64,000 bases of DNA from Desulfatiglans anilini DSM 4660 (GCF_000422285.1 NZ_AULM01000003.1:248001-312000), one strand, 5' to 3'. Counted from the stretch's first letter, positions 24,695-34,581 are shown. A program made the numbers and translations. Notes: generated from the letters alone by a model not told the origin.

Positions 24695-26268
24695 TGTCGG
24701 ATTGGTTCAAGGACAATCTGCTCGGCCTGCTGCCGCCGCTTTACGAGCACAACGACGAGGCCGGTGACCTGCGCACCTTTCTGAGCCTTCCCGCCGGAAC
24801 GTTCGACGAACTCAAGCAGGCCATCGACGACTTCCCGACCATTTTTGACGTCGACCACTGCGACGAACGCTTCCTGCCGCTGCTGGCGAGACTCGTCGGC
24901 CTCGAAGTGGACGGCACCTGTTCGCCGGACTGCCAGCGCCGCCGTGTGCGGGAGGCGGTCGAGATCTATCGCCGCAAGGGCACCATTCCGGCCATCGAAC
25001 GCGACTTCGACTCGCTCGGTTGGCAGGGGGAACTGCAGGAGACCTTCCGCTCGGCTCTGCGTCTCAATGCTCGCTCCCGACTCAGCAACGCCAAACTGCC
25101 CGGGCTGGTGTTCAGCCTCGGCGTGTTTCGCGTGCTGTGTCTCAACCAGACCGAAGGGCTGCGGGACGCCCTGGTGTTTCACCATCCGGCGGGCACGCGC
25201 TGTTTCTGGCTCCAGTTTCTCCTGGAATGGATCGAAGGCGGCGCGATGCTCGACTTCGGGCACGCCAATGCCGTGCGCCGGATCGTATTGGCGTTTCTCG
25301 ACGAGACCTTCGTCCTTGGCCGCTCCTCGCTCGGTTCCTGCCGTCACCTGACCAACAAGCAAAGGGCCTGGGAGCTGCTGCAGCTCACCAGTACAACGGA
25401 GATGGTCCCGGAAATCGACCGGGCCGCCGTGAAGGTCTCCCGTTTTCACGGCCGCCAGAACCGGATGCGCCTGAACCACAAGGCCCTCAACGACTGGCGG
25501 CTGCCCTACACCCGTGTCGGCGAGGATCGGGTTTCCTTCTGTACGCCCGTCTACACCGGCCGCGACTTCGAAGGGGATGTGCTGGAAAGCGGCTTCGGGC
25601 TGGGCGAGAGCCATCTCAACCGCAAATCGCTGACCCATGGCGAGACCGAGCTGCGCTACTGCTTTCGGCAGAAGGACTTCTTTTTCGACACGCAGGCGGA
25701 ACCGGTCGAGCGTGCGGAGGCCAAGTACGATCTGCGCCTGCCCCTGGAATCCCGGCACCGCCTCTGCTTTCAGCTTGGCCGCGCCAGGCTCAACGCCGGT
25801 CTCGACCTCACCGCCAACCAGGGCGGCATCAGCAATCTGCTGCTCGCCTCCACCGCTGGCTGCGACGCGGACGTCACCCTGGCCGTGGACCGGATCGACC
25901 GATGGCGGCGGAGAGGGCCTGTGTTCCGGCTCAACGCGAACACCCTGAACACCCGGTATCTGAGCAATGCGAATCTGACCGGCGAACGGGCCTCGCTTGA
26001 AGTCTACGTGGACACGGGCTCTCTCCAGCGCCATCGGGTCGAGACCATGAAGCTGGGCGCGAGCCCGCTCAACACCACCGGCCTGCGCCTTTCCGTGGAT
26101 CGGACCCGACCCATGCGCGTCAGCCGCATGCGCCTCAACCAGGCCGGATTCCGCTGGTCGCGTCCTTCCTTCCGCTGGCTGTTCCGTCAGCAGGATCTGC
26201 ACGCGCCGACGCAGGCCGGGTTCGAGTCCGCCACCAACAACTATCGCGCCACCCAGTGGCCCATCTGA
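24694..26268 (+). CDS. Tail protein I-like, extended
   Basis: A 524-residue protein. ATG 24694 overlaps the gpJ stop and has GGAGGG 7 nt before it; an in-frame TTG lies one codon earlier. Residues 1-170 match P2 gpI-like wedge proteins: L-P-P-L-Y near 14, then P-L-L-A-R-L-V-G-L-E near 64 and Y-R-R-K-G-T-I-P-A-I near 92. The remaining ~350 residues are beta-strand-rich repeats with many L-N-x and R-L-x-N-x-L motifs (for example M-R-L-N-H-K-A-L-N and F-R-L-N-A-N-T-L-N), resembling a beta-helix or fibre-attachment region. Gene order J-I is canonical. Confidence 0.8.
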   Translation: MSDWFKDNLLGLLPPLYEHNDEAGDLRTFLSLPAGTFDELKQAIDDFPTIFDVDHCDERFLPLLARLVGLEVDGTCSPDCQRRRVREAVEIYRRKGTIPAIERDFDSLGWQGELQETFRSALRLNARSRLSNAKLPGLVFSLGVFRVLCLNQTEGLRDALVFHHPAGTRCFWLQFLLEWIEGGAMLDFGHANAVRRIVLAFLDETFVLGRSSLGSCRHLTNKQRAWELLQLTSTTEMVPEIDRAAVKVSRFHGRQNRMRLNHKALNDWRLPYTRVGEDRVSFCTPVYTGRDFEGDVLESGFGLGESHLNRKSLTHGETELRYCFRQKDFFFDTQAEPVERAEAKYDLRLPLESRHRLCFQLGRARLNAGLDLTANQGGISNLLLASTAGCDADVTLAVDRIDRWRRRGPVFRLNANTLNTRYLSNANLTGERASLEVYVDTGSLQRHRVETMKLGASPLNTTGLRLSVDRTRPMRVSRMRLNQAGFRWSRPSFRWLFRQQDLHAPTQAGFESATNNYRATQWPI

Positions 26269-26278
26269 AGGAGAACCC

Positions 26279-26872
26279 ATGGCGATTCACCTCTATCTTG
26301 ACGAAGCGCTGACCCAGCAGATTTCTGAGGGGGATTTCAGCCACCCCGAGGCCGAGAGCTACAACGGCACCGACGGCGATATCAAGGATCGGCAACTCTA
26401 CGTCGCCAACGAGCAGACGAGCCTCGCCTCGGCCATCGACGCGGCGCAGACCGCCATCGCCCTGGCCGAACCGCGCTTTTCCGACGGCGAACTCATCATC
26501 ATCGACGGCGAGCAGATGCTCGTCGAAAGCGGCGGCGGCACCGCCAATCTCACCGTGCAGCGGGGCGTGGCCAACACCGCTGCGGCCGCGCACGACGCAG
26601 GGACGAATGTCTATTCCGGCTACGACTACACCGGGCTGGTGCTCGATCCCATCGACGAAACCGGCACCGACGAATCGGTCTGGTACCGACTGGCCCTGAC
26701 CCAGGCCGAACTCGACACCGCCACCCAGGGGGCACCGCTCAACCTCAACGATAAGACCTTCCAGCAGACGCTCTCTTTCTGGCGGCGCTGCACCGTGCTC
26801 CCGGGCACCCCGGTGCAAAACAAACTCGACATCAAACTGCGCCTGACCGGCACGGAAAACCCGATTCTCTAA
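26279..26872 (+). CDS. Phage baseplate/tail fibre-region protein
   Basis: A 197-residue protein starting at ATG 26279 after AAGGAG. The middle contains A-I-A-L-A-E-P-R-F-S-D-G-E-L-I-I-I-D-G-E-Q-M, a pattern seen in phage proteins carrying short beta-sandwich units that define a quantity and its address (also recurring in the next protein as V-N-D-A-T-V-V-T-P-G-Q-D-Y-V-I). It is probably a structural component of the distal tail. The family is not certain. Confidence 0.55.
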   Translation: MAIHLYLDEALTQQISEGDFSHPEAESYNGTDGDIKDRQLYVANEQTSLASAIDAAQTAIALAEPRFSDGELIIIDGEQMLVESGGGTANLTVQRGVANTAAAAHDAGTNVYSGYDYTGLVLDPIDETGTDESVWYRLALTQAELDTATQGAPLNLNDKTFQQTLSFWRRCTVLPGTPVQNKLDIKLRLTGTENPIL

Positions 26873-26882
26873 GGAGGCCGCC

Positions 26883-27872
26883 ATGGCATACCACAGCATT
26901 CAAGGACTCGCCCACGGTCGGCTCGACCTGCTCAATCAACTGCGGACCTTTCTGGTGACCACCACCGGATGGACCCTGCACGACGACCAGTCGGCCGACC
27001 CGCAGCCGTATTTCGTCTTCAAGTCCCACGGGGAATCCGGGGCCGAGGACGTCTATCTGCAGTTCCGTATCAGCACCACCTCCGGGCGGATTCACGTCGC
27101 TGCATTCCAGTATTGGGACGCGGCCACCCACACCGGCGTCAACGAGGCTTCGCACACCAGTTACACCTACCTGCGGGTGGAGGACAGCGCCGACTTCATC
27201 TTCTGGCTGTTCGCCGACCTGGATCACGTCTTCGTGGTGACCAAGCTCGTCTCCACTTACTACGGCCATTACAGCGGATTGCTGAAACGGTTCTGGTCCG
27301 GGGCCGTCGCGCTCACGCAGGCAGCGGTCACTGCCGGAAGCGGCGTGGTGATTCAGGTCAACGACGCCACCGTGGTCACGCCCGGACAGGACTATGTGAT
27401 CAAGGACGACGCGGGCATCGAACGCGTGCGGGTGAGCGCCATCGACACCGCTGCCACGCCGAACACCATCACCGTCGAGACCCTCGTTCGGGATTACGCC
27501 TCGGGAGCCAAGATCGGCGAGGACCCGCAGCCGGTCGTCAACAGCTACTACAACGCGCCGGGCACCTTCTACGCCGTGAACAAATTCGACGGCTGGACCT
27601 CGGCGTCCGGGCAGCAGGGCCGCTGCGGCGCGGCAAATGGCGGGCTCCAGGGCGAAACCGATCCGGAGATGCGCTATGGCACCACCATCCTCTTTCCCTG
27701 GCTCGCCTCGATGTCCGGCTCCGCCGCCTACCAGGAACTGCGCGGCGAACTCATCGAAATCTTCGCCGTGGGCGGCGGCAATGTCGCCTCGGAAGACACC
27801 ATTCAAATCGGAACGGACAGCTACCGCGTGTTCAACCTGACCACCGGCGGCTGGTGCGCGGTGAAGGAGTAA
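26883..27872 (+). CDS. Large tail-associated structural protein
   Basis: A 329-residue protein after AAGGAGG. It begins Q-G-L-A-H-G-R-L-D-L-L-N-Q-L-R-T-F-L and is beta-rich throughout, with aromatic Y/F/W clusters (F-I-F-W-L-F-A-D-L-D-H near 104). A middle segment (about residues 155-205) resembles the unit in the preceding protein. Several contractile phages encode similar proteins between gpI and the fibres. The function is not known to me. Confidence 0.5.
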   Translation: MAYHSIQGLAHGRLDLLNQLRTFLVTTTGWTLHDDQSADPQPYFVFKSHGESGAEDVYLQFRISTTSGRIHVAAFQYWDAATHTGVNEASHTSYTYLRVEDSADFIFWLFADLDHVFVVTKLVSTYYGHYSGLLKRFWSGAVALTQAAVTAGSGVVIQVNDATVVTPGQDYVIKDDAGIERVRVSAIDTAATPNTITVETLVRDYASGAKIGEDPQPVVNSYYNAPGTFYAVNKFDGWTSASGQQGRCGAANGGLQGETDPEMRYGTTILFPWLASMSGSAAYQELRGELIEIFAVGGGNVASEDTIQIGTDSYRVFNLTTGGWCAVKE

Positions 27873-27876
27873 CGCC

Positions 27877-28008
27877 ATGGCAACTCAAAACGGAAAGCTC
27901 AAAACCGTCACCACGATCACCGGCCAGCGTCGCCCGGAAACGCTCCTGTCCATGAACCGTGGCCGGGCGCTCAAGCTCAGCGGGAGGATTCGCCGTGGCC
28001 GTGCATAA
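27877..28008 (+). CDS. 43-residue basic phage protein
   Basis: A short gene with ATG 27877 and TAA 28006-28008, 4 nt after the preceding stop. It is strongly basic (many R/K, including a C-terminal R-G-R-A). It contains GGGAGG (27982-27987), the ribosome site of the next gene, so the two are translationally linked. The overlap with GTG 27995 and the tight packing argue that it is translated. Confidence 0.45.
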   Translation: MATQNGKLKTVTTITGQRRPETLLSMNRGRALKLSGRIRRGRA

Positions 28009-28456
28009 GGGACAACTGGCATCCATCACCACCCGCCGAGGTATCCGGCGGCCAGAACTGCTCGCCATCGGCGCGGCGCAACCCGGAGCGCTCTTCGAGC
28101 TGTTTTCCGGGGCACCGGCCAGGCGCACGGTGATGGTCCGGGCCGACAGCGCGGTGCGGGTCGCCCATCGGCTCGAACGTCGATCCGACCTCGCGCTTCG
28201 CGTGAACAACCGCCTGAACCGGAGCGCTGACCTGTGGCTCGTCGTCCATGGTCGACTGGGCGTCGATGCCGACGCGGCGGTGCGGGTGACGCGCCCCTGG
28301 CTGCGGAGCATCGATACCAGCGTCCGGACATCCGGTACACACATCAGCCGATCCGACACCGTTCAGCGCATCGCGATCCCGGCCGGGCTGCTGGCCGACA
28401 CGCGCCAGATCCTGTTCGCGGTGCTAGTCGATCAAGACCACGAAATTCAGACCTAA
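27995..28456 (+). CDS. Phage tail-region protein, arginine-rich
   Basis: A 153-residue protein. GTG 27995 is chosen because GGGAGG lies 7 nt upstream. Internal repeats of about 21 residues are visible: V-R-A-D-S-A-V-R-V, L-R-V-N-N-R-L-N-R-S-A-D-L, V-D-A-D-A-A-V-R-V, each with R-x-x-D/N-x-x-V-R periodicity. This suggests a repetitive beta structure or fibre shaft. No known family is recognised. Confidence 0.55.
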   Translation: MAVHKGQLASITTRRGIRRPELLAIGAAQPGALFELFSGAPARRTVMVRADSAVRVAHRLERRSDLALRVNNRLNRSADLWLVVHGRLGVDADAAVRVTRPWLRSIDTSVRTSGTHISRSDTVQRIAIPAGLLADTRQILFAVLVDQDHEIQT

Positions 28457-28468
28457 AGGAGAACAGCA

Positions 28469-29002
28469 ATGGCACTGGGACTCATCGTCAAAACCGGCCG
28501 GATACTGACGGCCAAACTCCTCCTCGGCCAGGCCGTGGACGGCATCACCCACTGCGCCATCGGCGACGGGGATGCCAGCTTCACCGACCCGCAGAATCCG
28601 CCCGCGCCGGACATCGGCCAGACCGGACTCAGAAACGAACGCGCCCGCAAGCGCTACTACAAGCGGACCTTCCTCAAGGAGGACGCCGAAGGGGCGCTCC
28701 TGGTCAACGGCGTGCGCTACCTGGAAACCGGCGAGGAGACCAACACCATCGGCATCTTCTTTCGCTTCGACGAGGCCGAGGCCAACGGCATCACCATCCG
28801 CGAATACGGCTTCTTCGGCGGCGACGTGCAGTACGTGGAAAGCGTCACCGGGGATCTCGCCATGGGCGGCGTGTTCCATCAGGACACCAACCCGACCGGC
28901 GAGGTGCTGCACCCGGGCTACCTGTACGAGGTGAAGAACATTCCCGACTTCAACAAGATTTCCGACACCCGCGTGGAGCTGGTCGGGATCATCAAGATCT
29001 AA
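28469..29002 (+). CDS. Tail-collar/fibre-type baseplate protein
   Basis: A 177-residue protein starting at ATG 28469 after AAAGGAG. The beginning G-L-I-V-K-T-G-R-I-L-T-A-K and the core I-G-D-G-D-A-S-F-T-D-P-Q-N-P-P, A-P-x-x-x-x-T-G-L, I-R-E-Y-G-F-F-G-G-D resemble phage tail-collar fibre proteins (DUF3751-like) that join fibres to the baseplate. It precedes the large DUF4815 protein, as expected for a fibre block. Confidence 0.62.
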   Translation: MALGLIVKTGRILTAKLLLGQAVDGITHCAIGDGDASFTDPQNPPAPDIGQTGLRNERARKRYYKRTFLKEDAEGALLVNGVRYLETGEETNTIGIFFRFDEAEANGITIREYGFFGGDVQYVESVTGDLAMGGVFHQDTNPTGEVLHPGYLYEVKNIPDFNKISDTRVELVGIIKI

Positions 29003-29017
29003 CTGGAGGATTCAAAC

Positions 29018-32000
29018 ATGAGCATCTCACGCGAGACATTCGACCCGACCAAGAACTACAAGCGCATCCGCTACCATCAGGATCGCGACCTGCTGGATTC
29101 CGAACTCAACGAGCAGCAGGACATCATCAACCTGGAGCGGCGCAAGATCGCCGACATCCTGTTCAAGGAAGGCTCCATCATCATGGGTCTGGAGGTCAGC
29201 GCGGCCGCCAACGTCCTGACCCTGGCCCCGGGCGTGGTCTACATCGACGGCCATCTGGAACAGGTGAGCGGAGCGACCCTGACCTATGATCCGGCCACCA
29301 CCAGCGGGGCCGATTACGTTTATGTGGAGCTGCTGAAGTACAACTACGGCTACACCCAGGACCCGGCCCTGATCAATCCGGCCACCGGCGAGCCTACCGC
29401 CGAGCGGGAAAAATGGGTTCTCTCTCTCAAGGCGACGGATACCAGCGGCCAGACGCTGCCCAACAACGTGGCCGAGCGCCGGGTGATCCCGATCTACAAG
29501 TTCGACCGCGAGAGCGGCGACGTCACGCCCACGGTGCAGGAGAAGTCCAACCTATACCTGCGGGATCTGCTGGGCACGCTGCCGGGCAGCCGGATTACCG
29601 TCTCCTCGATCACCGAGGATCAGCTCTCCTTCGCCGCCGCCGAGGGGCTCAACTCCCTGATTCAGAACCTGGCCGAGCGCACCTTCGACCAGGCCGGAAG
29701 CTATCTGGTGCGGGGCTTCGACACCTTCATCGGCGGCGTCGACGACGACAGCGTGGAGGCGATCACCAACGCCGGACGCGCCTACATCCAGGGCTTCCGC
29801 CATCAACGCGATCTGCCCACCTCGACCCTGGTGCCCAAATCCATCGCCACCAAGTCGGTACGCGGCGAGCAGAAGACCTTCGACATCAACAAGCGCCGCT
29901 ATCCGGTCAACTCCACGCCGCTCAAGGAGACGACCCAGGTGGAAGCCATCGTCGAGATCACCCGCAACGTCACTCGCGGATCGGTGGGCGGCGGCGAAGA
30001 CCTGCTCGACCCCAATCCGGTGGTGGACATCCTCGAGGTCAGCCAGGGAGCGACCATCTTCCAGGAGGGCGTGGACTGGCAGCAGTCGGGCAACCATGTC
30101 GACTGGCTCGGCTCCGGCAACGAACCGGCCATCGGCACCACCTACACGGTGCGCTGGACCTACACCAAGCAGATGGTCAAGGGCACCGACTATGTGGACA
30201 GCGGCTGGTTCGGACAGGCCAACCATCCGGCGGCCGGGAACTATTTCTATCTGGTGACCGCCTACAACGCGAGCGGAGAGACGGCCTTCAACGCCGCTGC
30301 GGTCATTGCCCGAGCCACCGCAGCCGGGGAGATGAACAAGCTCTCCTGGCTGCCGGTCAGCGGCGCGACCGGCTATCGCGTCTACCGGGCCGCCACCAAC
30401 GGCGCACGCACCGATTACAAGCGCCTGATGGAACTGGGCAGCGAGGCGCTCTCCTACGTCGACGACGGTGTCGAGGAGATCGGCACCGCTTCGCCTTCCG
30501 CCACCAACACGGCCGGACTCAACATGTCGCCGGTGCAGCTCGAGCTGGGCAATCTCAATGTGATCAACTTCGGGCGCGGCAGCCTCGGCGACCAGCCGGT
30601 GAACGGTTCCAACTGCAGCCTGGACTACGACTATTACCTCGGCCGTCGCGACATCGTTTACGCCACCACCACCGAGATCAAGCGGCTGGAAGGGGCTCCG
30701 GCCGATTTCCCGAAGCTGCCCATCGTGCCGGAAAACGCCCTGGGGCTGGGCAGCATCGACTGCCCGCCCAACTCCACCGACATGGAGATCCGCAACTTCG
30801 GTCTGACCCGCATCACCATGGACCAGATCCACGACATCATTCAGGACGTCGAGGATCTGAAGTACAACGATGCCCAGTACCAGATGAACAACGAACTGCA
30901 GAACCGGGACGCCCAGACCAAGAAAGGCATCTACTCGGACGACTTCTCGAACACCGCCCAGTCGGACATCTACCACGCCGAATGGGACGCCCGGGTCAAC
31001 GAGATCGCCCGCTTCGTCGCGCCGGACCGCATTCCGCACTCCACCGTGCTCTCGGTCGATCAGGCGGGCAGCAACGCGAGCTTCTTCGGCAGCCTGGCGC
31101 TTTTGCCGGGCAACGAGACCGTGCTGGTGGAGCAGAACGACTGGTCCGAGGAGCGCAACATCAACCCCTACGCGGTGTTCGACAAGCCCCCGGCCATGCT
31201 GCAGATCACGCCCAACCTCGGGCGGCGCGGCCAGACCGGCATTGCCGTCACCGGTATCAACTTCACCCCGAGCAAGTCCGGCATCGTGCTGCGCTGCGAC
31301 GGCCAGGTGATGGCCAGCAACCTGATCAGCGACGAGGCCGGTCGGGTCAGCGCCTCCTTCACCATTCCGACCAACGCCCGCAACGGAAACCGCATCGTGG
31401 AGATGGCCGACGGCGTCTACTCGGCTCGGGCCAGCCTGCAGATCAACGATCCGCTGGTCATCACCCGCATCGAGCGCATCATAGAGAATCGCATCATCCG
31501 CGTGCCCGTGGTGCAGGTGGTCTGGCGCACCCAGACCATCTTCGTACCCCGCGATCCGCTGGCCCAGACCTTCAGCTTCACCCAAAACCAGGTGATCTCC
31601 AGCATCGGACTGCAGTTCACCGCCAGGGACCCGAGCATTCCGGTCACGGTGCAGATTCGCGGCGTTACCACCGGTCTGCCCAACGGCGTGGTGTTCGCCG
31701 AGAAGGTGCTGGCCCCGAACGAGATCAGCCTGAGCGGCGAGACCCGCATTCGCTTCGACGACCCGTTCTACGCCGAGGCCAATACCAGCTATGCCGTGGT
31801 GCTGCTGACCAACAGCACCAATTACAAGGTTCGCACCGCCACCCTTGGCAAGATGGGCCGCTGGGGCATCATCACCCGGCAGACCTACATGGAGGGCGTG
31901 CTGCTGGAGAGCTCCAACGCCGAGACCTGGACGCCGCTCAACGGCTCCGACCTGGCGATGAAGATCTACGGCTACAACTTCCAGTCCGAGGGGATGATCC

Positions 32001-32566
32001 GCTTCCAGCCGATCACCGGCGTGCAGTTCTCCGATATCAACCTCGACGAATACTCGGCCATCCCCCAGGGCACCGGCCTCGACTGGGAATACTCCACCGA
32101 CGGCGGCGTGACCTGGGACGCCATGGTTCCCGCCGAGGAGGAACGGCTGCCTAACCTCGCCACCCGGGTTCAGGTCCGCGTGCGTCTGAGCAGCTCGCTC
32201 TCCAACGACACTCCGGCCATCAACTTCCGCGACGTCAACCTGGTGGGCTACCTCAACAAAACCACCGGGGCCTACCTGACCCGCGAGAACGAGCTGACCC
32301 AGGGGGTGGAATCGACCAAGGCCTACGTGCAGATGCAAATCCCCAGCGGCACAACCCTGCAATGGTTCGCCAGTAACGACGGCGGCCTGACCTGGGAGGC
32401 GATGACCATCCAGGACACCCGGCCCATCGACGAGAACTGGACCGAATACACCCTGGTGCGCACCTTCACCGACAACACCGGCAACAAGGTCCGCTACAAG
32501 GCCGAGATGACCGGCACGCCGCTGATCTACCCGCGCATCCATTCGCTGGGCGCGACCCTGAGCTAA
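29018..32566 (+). CDS. DUF4815-type large tail/fibre protein
   Basis: A 1182-residue protein and the largest of the tail cluster. The N-terminal ~330 residues are the DUF4815 domain (F-D-P-T-K-N-Y-K-R-I-R-Y-H-Q-D-R-D-L-L-D-S-E-L-N-E-Q-Q, then A-P-G-V-V-Y-I-D-G-H). This is followed by an FN3-like segment (A-A-G-N-Y-F-Y-L-V-T-A-Y-N near 410-425), an IPT/TIG-like segment with a conserved P-N-L-G-R-R-G-Q-T-G-I-A-V-T-G near 728-742, and carbohydrate-binding-like beta sandwiches toward the C-terminus. It is likely the long central fibre or distal tail protein. Chromosomal prophages in several high-G+C bacteria carry it last in the tail operon. Confidence 0.72.
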   Translation: MSISRETFDPTKNYKRIRYHQDRDLLDSELNEQQDIINLERRKIADILFKEGSIIMGLEVSAAANVLTLAPGVVYIDGHLEQVSGATLTYDPATTSGADYVYVELLKYNYGYTQDPALINPATGEPTAEREKWVLSLKATDTSGQTLPNNVAERRVIPIYKFDRESGDVTPTVQEKSNLYLRDLLGTLPGSRITVSSITEDQLSFAAAEGLNSLIQNLAERTFDQAGSYLVRGFDTFIGGVDDDSVEAITNAGRAYIQGFRHQRDLPTSTLVPKSIATKSVRGEQKTFDINKRRYPVNSTPLKETTQVEAIVEITRNVTRGSVGGGEDLLDPNPVVDILEVSQGATIFQEGVDWQQSGNHVDWLGSGNEPAIGTTYTVRWTYTKQMVKGTDYVDSGWFGQANHPAAGNYFYLVTAYNASGETAFNAAAVIARATAAGEMNKLSWLPVSGATGYRVYRAATNGARTDYKRLMELGSEALSYVDDGVEEIGTASPSATNTAGLNMSPVQLELGNLNVINFGRGSLGDQPVNGSNCSLDYDYYLGRRDIVYATTTEIKRLEGAPADFPKLPIVPENALGLGSIDCPPNSTDMEIRNFGLTRITMDQIHDIIQDVEDLKYNDAQYQMNNELQNRDAQTKKGIYSDDFSNTAQSDIYHAEWDARVNEIARFVAPDRIPHSTVLSVDQAGSNASFFGSLALLPGNETVLVEQNDWSEERNINPYAVFDKPPAMLQITPNLGRRGQTGIAVTGINFTPSKSGIVLRCDGQVMASNLISDEAGRVSASFTIPTNARNGNRIVEMADGVYSARASLQINDPLVITRIERIIENRIIRVPVVQVVWRTQTIFVPRDPLAQTFSFTQNQVISSIGLQFTARDPSIPVTVQIRGVTTGLPNGVVFAEKVLAPNEISLSGETRIRFDDPFYAEANTSYAVVLLTNSTNYKVRTATLGKMGRWGIITRQTYMEGVLLESSNAETWTPLNGSDLAMKIYGYNFQSEGMIRFQPITGVQFSDINLDEYSAIPQGTGLDWEYSTDGGVTWDAMVPAEEERLPNLATRVQVRVRLSSSLSNDTPAINFRDVNLVGYLNKTTGAYLTRENELTQGVESTKAYVQMQIPSGTTLQWFASNDGGLTWEAMTIQDTRPIDENWTEYTLVRTFTDNTGNKVRYKAEMTGTPLIYPRIHSLGATLS

Positions 32567-32578
32567 GGAGGCACGGCC

Positions 32579-32836
32579 ATGATCGTTCGACGCAAAGGCG
32601 GCCTGACCGAGTTCATCCCGTCGCCGCAGGAGAAGCGCGACGGCCTGATCCGCGACCACGCCCTGGGCCTACTGGAGAATCTGCACCAGCGCCTGGCGCG
32701 GCTGGAACGGGCGTCAAAGCTGCCGACCGACGAAGCGGAGGCCTTCACGGCGCTGCTGGCGCGGATGCGGGCCGACGAGTCGCGCAACCTCGAGCTGCAC
32801 GCCAGCCTGATCACCGGCGAAACTGCTTCCGGCTGA
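32579..32836 (+). CDS. Small helical phage protein
   Basis: An 85-residue mostly helical protein starting at ATG 32579 after AAGGAGG, 12 nt after the DUF4815 gene. It has several K/R/E-rich helices and R-L-A-R-L-E-R. It is the last gene of the tail operon and is followed by a hairpin. The role is unknown; the position suggests a fibre-associated small protein or chaperone. Confidence 0.55.
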   Translation: MIVRRKGGLTEFIPSPQEKRDGLIRDHALGLLENLHQRLARLERASKLPTDEAEAFTALLARMRADESRNLELHASLITGETASG

Positions 32837-32860
32837 CCGGCTCGCTGCCACCGCCAACCC

Positions 32861-32898
32861 AGAAACCCCGGATACGGCCTGCCCGTTCCGGGGTTTCT
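32861..32898 (+). terminator. Hairpin at the end of the tail operon
   Basis: An 11-bp perfect stem, AGAAACCCCGG (32861-32871) with CCGGGGTTTCT (32888-32898), and a 16-nt loop. No U-run follows, so a Rho-independent terminator is possible but incomplete. It lies 24 nt after the last tail gene. Confidence 0.55.
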
Positions 32899-33085
32899 GC
32901 CGCCTGTGCCCCGCCCAATCCGGCCAAGTTCGCAAGTGATTGAAAATAAACGTGTTAAATGTCGGCTTCGGCTGTTCTTCTACTTGATTTGTGTCCGGAA
33001 AGAAGCATTCATTCATGGTGTAAGCAGAGGCTGAAAAGCCTTGCCAGACAACGACTTAGAAGCGCCATGAACGACGGAGGCACGC
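32899..33085. other. Intergenic region between tail operon and amidoligase module
   Basis: 187 bp with an A/T-rich patch (about 32940-32965) but no convincing -10/-35 pair. A good ribosome site (GGAGG, 33075-33079) precedes the amidoligase. No sequence resembling the phage element is present. The module probably has its own promoter here. Confidence 0.4.
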
Positions 33086-34048
33086 ATGAACCTGAAAGAG
33101 ATCCACTACGGGATCGAGATCGAGACCGTAAAACGCACCCGGGAACAGATCGCCTGGGCCATCCACTCGGTGGTGGGCGGCACGGTCCGCCATGTCGGTA
33201 TCCCCAGCAGCTATGACCCCTGGGAAGTCGAGGACCTGCGCGGCCGGGTCTGGAAGGTGGTGGGGGACGCCTCCCTGACCAGCGTCCCGGCCCATCTGCG
33301 GGCCGAGGTGGTCAGCCCGGTGCTCGGCTACGACGACATCCCGCAACTACAGGAGGCGGTCCGGGCCATCCGCCGCGCTGGGGGCAAGATCAACAGCCAG
33401 TGCGGCATCCACATCCATATCGATGCCGCGCCCTTCGATGGCAGGCACCTGGGTAACCTGGCCAAGATCATCTACAAGCAGGAGCCGCTGATCCTCCACG
33501 CCCTCGGCATCAGCCGCGACCGCCTCAACCGCTACACACGGCCAGTCAGCGACGAGCTGATCCAACGCATCGAACAGCATCGCCCCCGCACCAAGGATCA
33601 GCTCAACCGCATCTGGTACGGCTACCACAACCGCCAGCCCCAGCACTACGACAGCAGCCGCTACCACGGGGTCAACCTGCACAACGTCTGGTACCGGGGA
33701 ACGGTGGAGTTCCGCTGGTTCGAGGCGACCCTCCACGCGGGGCGAATCAAGGCCTACCTGCAATTCTGCCTCGCCGTCGCCGCCAAGGCGCTCAACGGCC
33801 GGGCCGCTTCCAGCCGCAAGCGAGACTTCGATCCCCAGAGCGCCAAGTACGACTTCCGGGTCTTCCTGCTCCACCTCGGCCTGATCGGCGATGAGTTCAA
33901 GACCGCCCGCAAGCATCTGATGGCCAACATGCCCGGCGACGCCGCCTTCAAGAACGGACGGCCCAAACCGGAGGACGTCCTTCCGGATGAAACCGAAACC
34001 ACCACTCTCACCAACGAGGCCGGGCAAGTTCCCGGCCTCACTGTTTAA
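33086..34048 (+). CDS. Phage amidoligase (ATP-dependent amide ligase of the COOH-NH2 ligase family)
   Basis: A 320-residue protein with the amidoligase pattern (PF12224-like): G-I-E-I-E-T near the N-terminus (residues 9-14), H-I-H-I-D (about 109-113) and E-F-R-W-F-E (about 210-215). These supply the conserved Glu/His residues of a glutamine-synthetase-type active site. Family members are predicted to form amide bonds between a carboxylate and an amine using ATP. Aravind's group described phage and bacterial amidoligases co-encoded with glutamine amidotransferase and gamma-glutamylcyclotransferase genes; both partners are here within 2 kb. The product is unknown. Confidence 0.82.
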   Translation: MNLKEIHYGIEIETVKRTREQIAWAIHSVVGGTVRHVGIPSSYDPWEVEDLRGRVWKVVGDASLTSVPAHLRAEVVSPVLGYDDIPQLQEAVRAIRRAGGKINSQCGIHIHIDAAPFDGRHLGNLAKIIYKQEPLILHALGISRDRLNRYTRPVSDELIQRIEQHRPRTKDQLNRIWYGYHNRQPQHYDSSRYHGVNLHNVWYRGTVEFRWFEATLHAGRIKAYLQFCLAVAAKALNGRAASSRKRDFDPQSAKYDFRVFLLHLGLIGDEFKTARKHLMANMPGDAAFKNGRPKPEDVLPDETETTTLTNEAGQVPGLTV

Positions 34049-34059
34049 GGAGGTGCCCC

Positions 34060-34581
34060 ATGAAGATTCTGATCCGCTCCACCACGCTGGACGGCGAACC
34101 GATCCCCGGCAGCGGGGAAACCATCCAGGCCGCCGACTGCCTCGAAGTTGTCGAGCTGATGCGCGGCCAGACGCCGTTCACCGCCAACCGAGCGCCCCGC
34201 GACTACATGACCGAGGTGCTTTCCGGCATCGAAGGCGGACCGACCCAGCCTCTGCCGGAGGACACCGCCGCTGCGGCCGCCGAGTTTCTCACTCGTCTGG
34301 CTCGGCACGGACTGATCGAGTTTCTGCCCGACGACAAGGCCAGCGATCCCTGGCCGGAACGCTTCCTCGAAGCCCTGGAAACGGTGCGGCTCTCCGGGCG
34401 CACCAACATGCTCGACCACCCGGAGGTGACCCGGCTGACCGCCGAGATGGGCTACCCGGAGGTGGCCGAGTGGCTGGCGGGTCACCGGCGCGAATACTCG
34501 ACCTTCGTCCTCGAAGGGACGAGACCGCTCGGTAAGAACTTCGGCGGCAAGGAGGACCCGGCTCCATGTGCGGACAAGTAG
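34060..34581 (+). CDS. Small partner protein of amidoligase module (DUF5049-like C-terminus)
   Basis: A 173-residue protein starting at ATG 34060, with AAGGAGG upstream. The C-terminal half contains R-L-S-G-R-T-N-M-L-D-H-P-E-V-T near 110-125 and E-M-G-Y-P-E-V, which resembles DUF5049, a small phage domain. It overlaps the glutamine amidotransferase gene by 16 nt. As the only non-enzyme of the module it is a candidate substrate or targeting protein; the link is inferred from gene order only. Confidence 0.55.
   Translation: MKILIRSTTLDGEPIPGSGETIQAADCLEVVELMRGQTPFTANRAPRDYMTEVLSGIEGGPTQPLPEDTAAAAAEFLTRLARHGLIEFLPDDKASDPWPERFLEALETVRLSGRTNMLDHPEVTRLTAEMGYPEVAEWLAGHRREYSTFVLEGTRPLGKNFGGKEDPAPCADK

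Noticed and set aside
29413-32154. A 913-codon open frame inside the DUF4815-type gene
   Set aside because: Low-complexity R/G/Q/H composition typical of an out-of-frame translation; the main frame has recognisable domains.
29552-32659. A 1035-codon minus-strand frame opposite the DUF4815-type gene
   Set aside because: Antisense shadow with valine/leucine/histidine bias, no start context and no motif.
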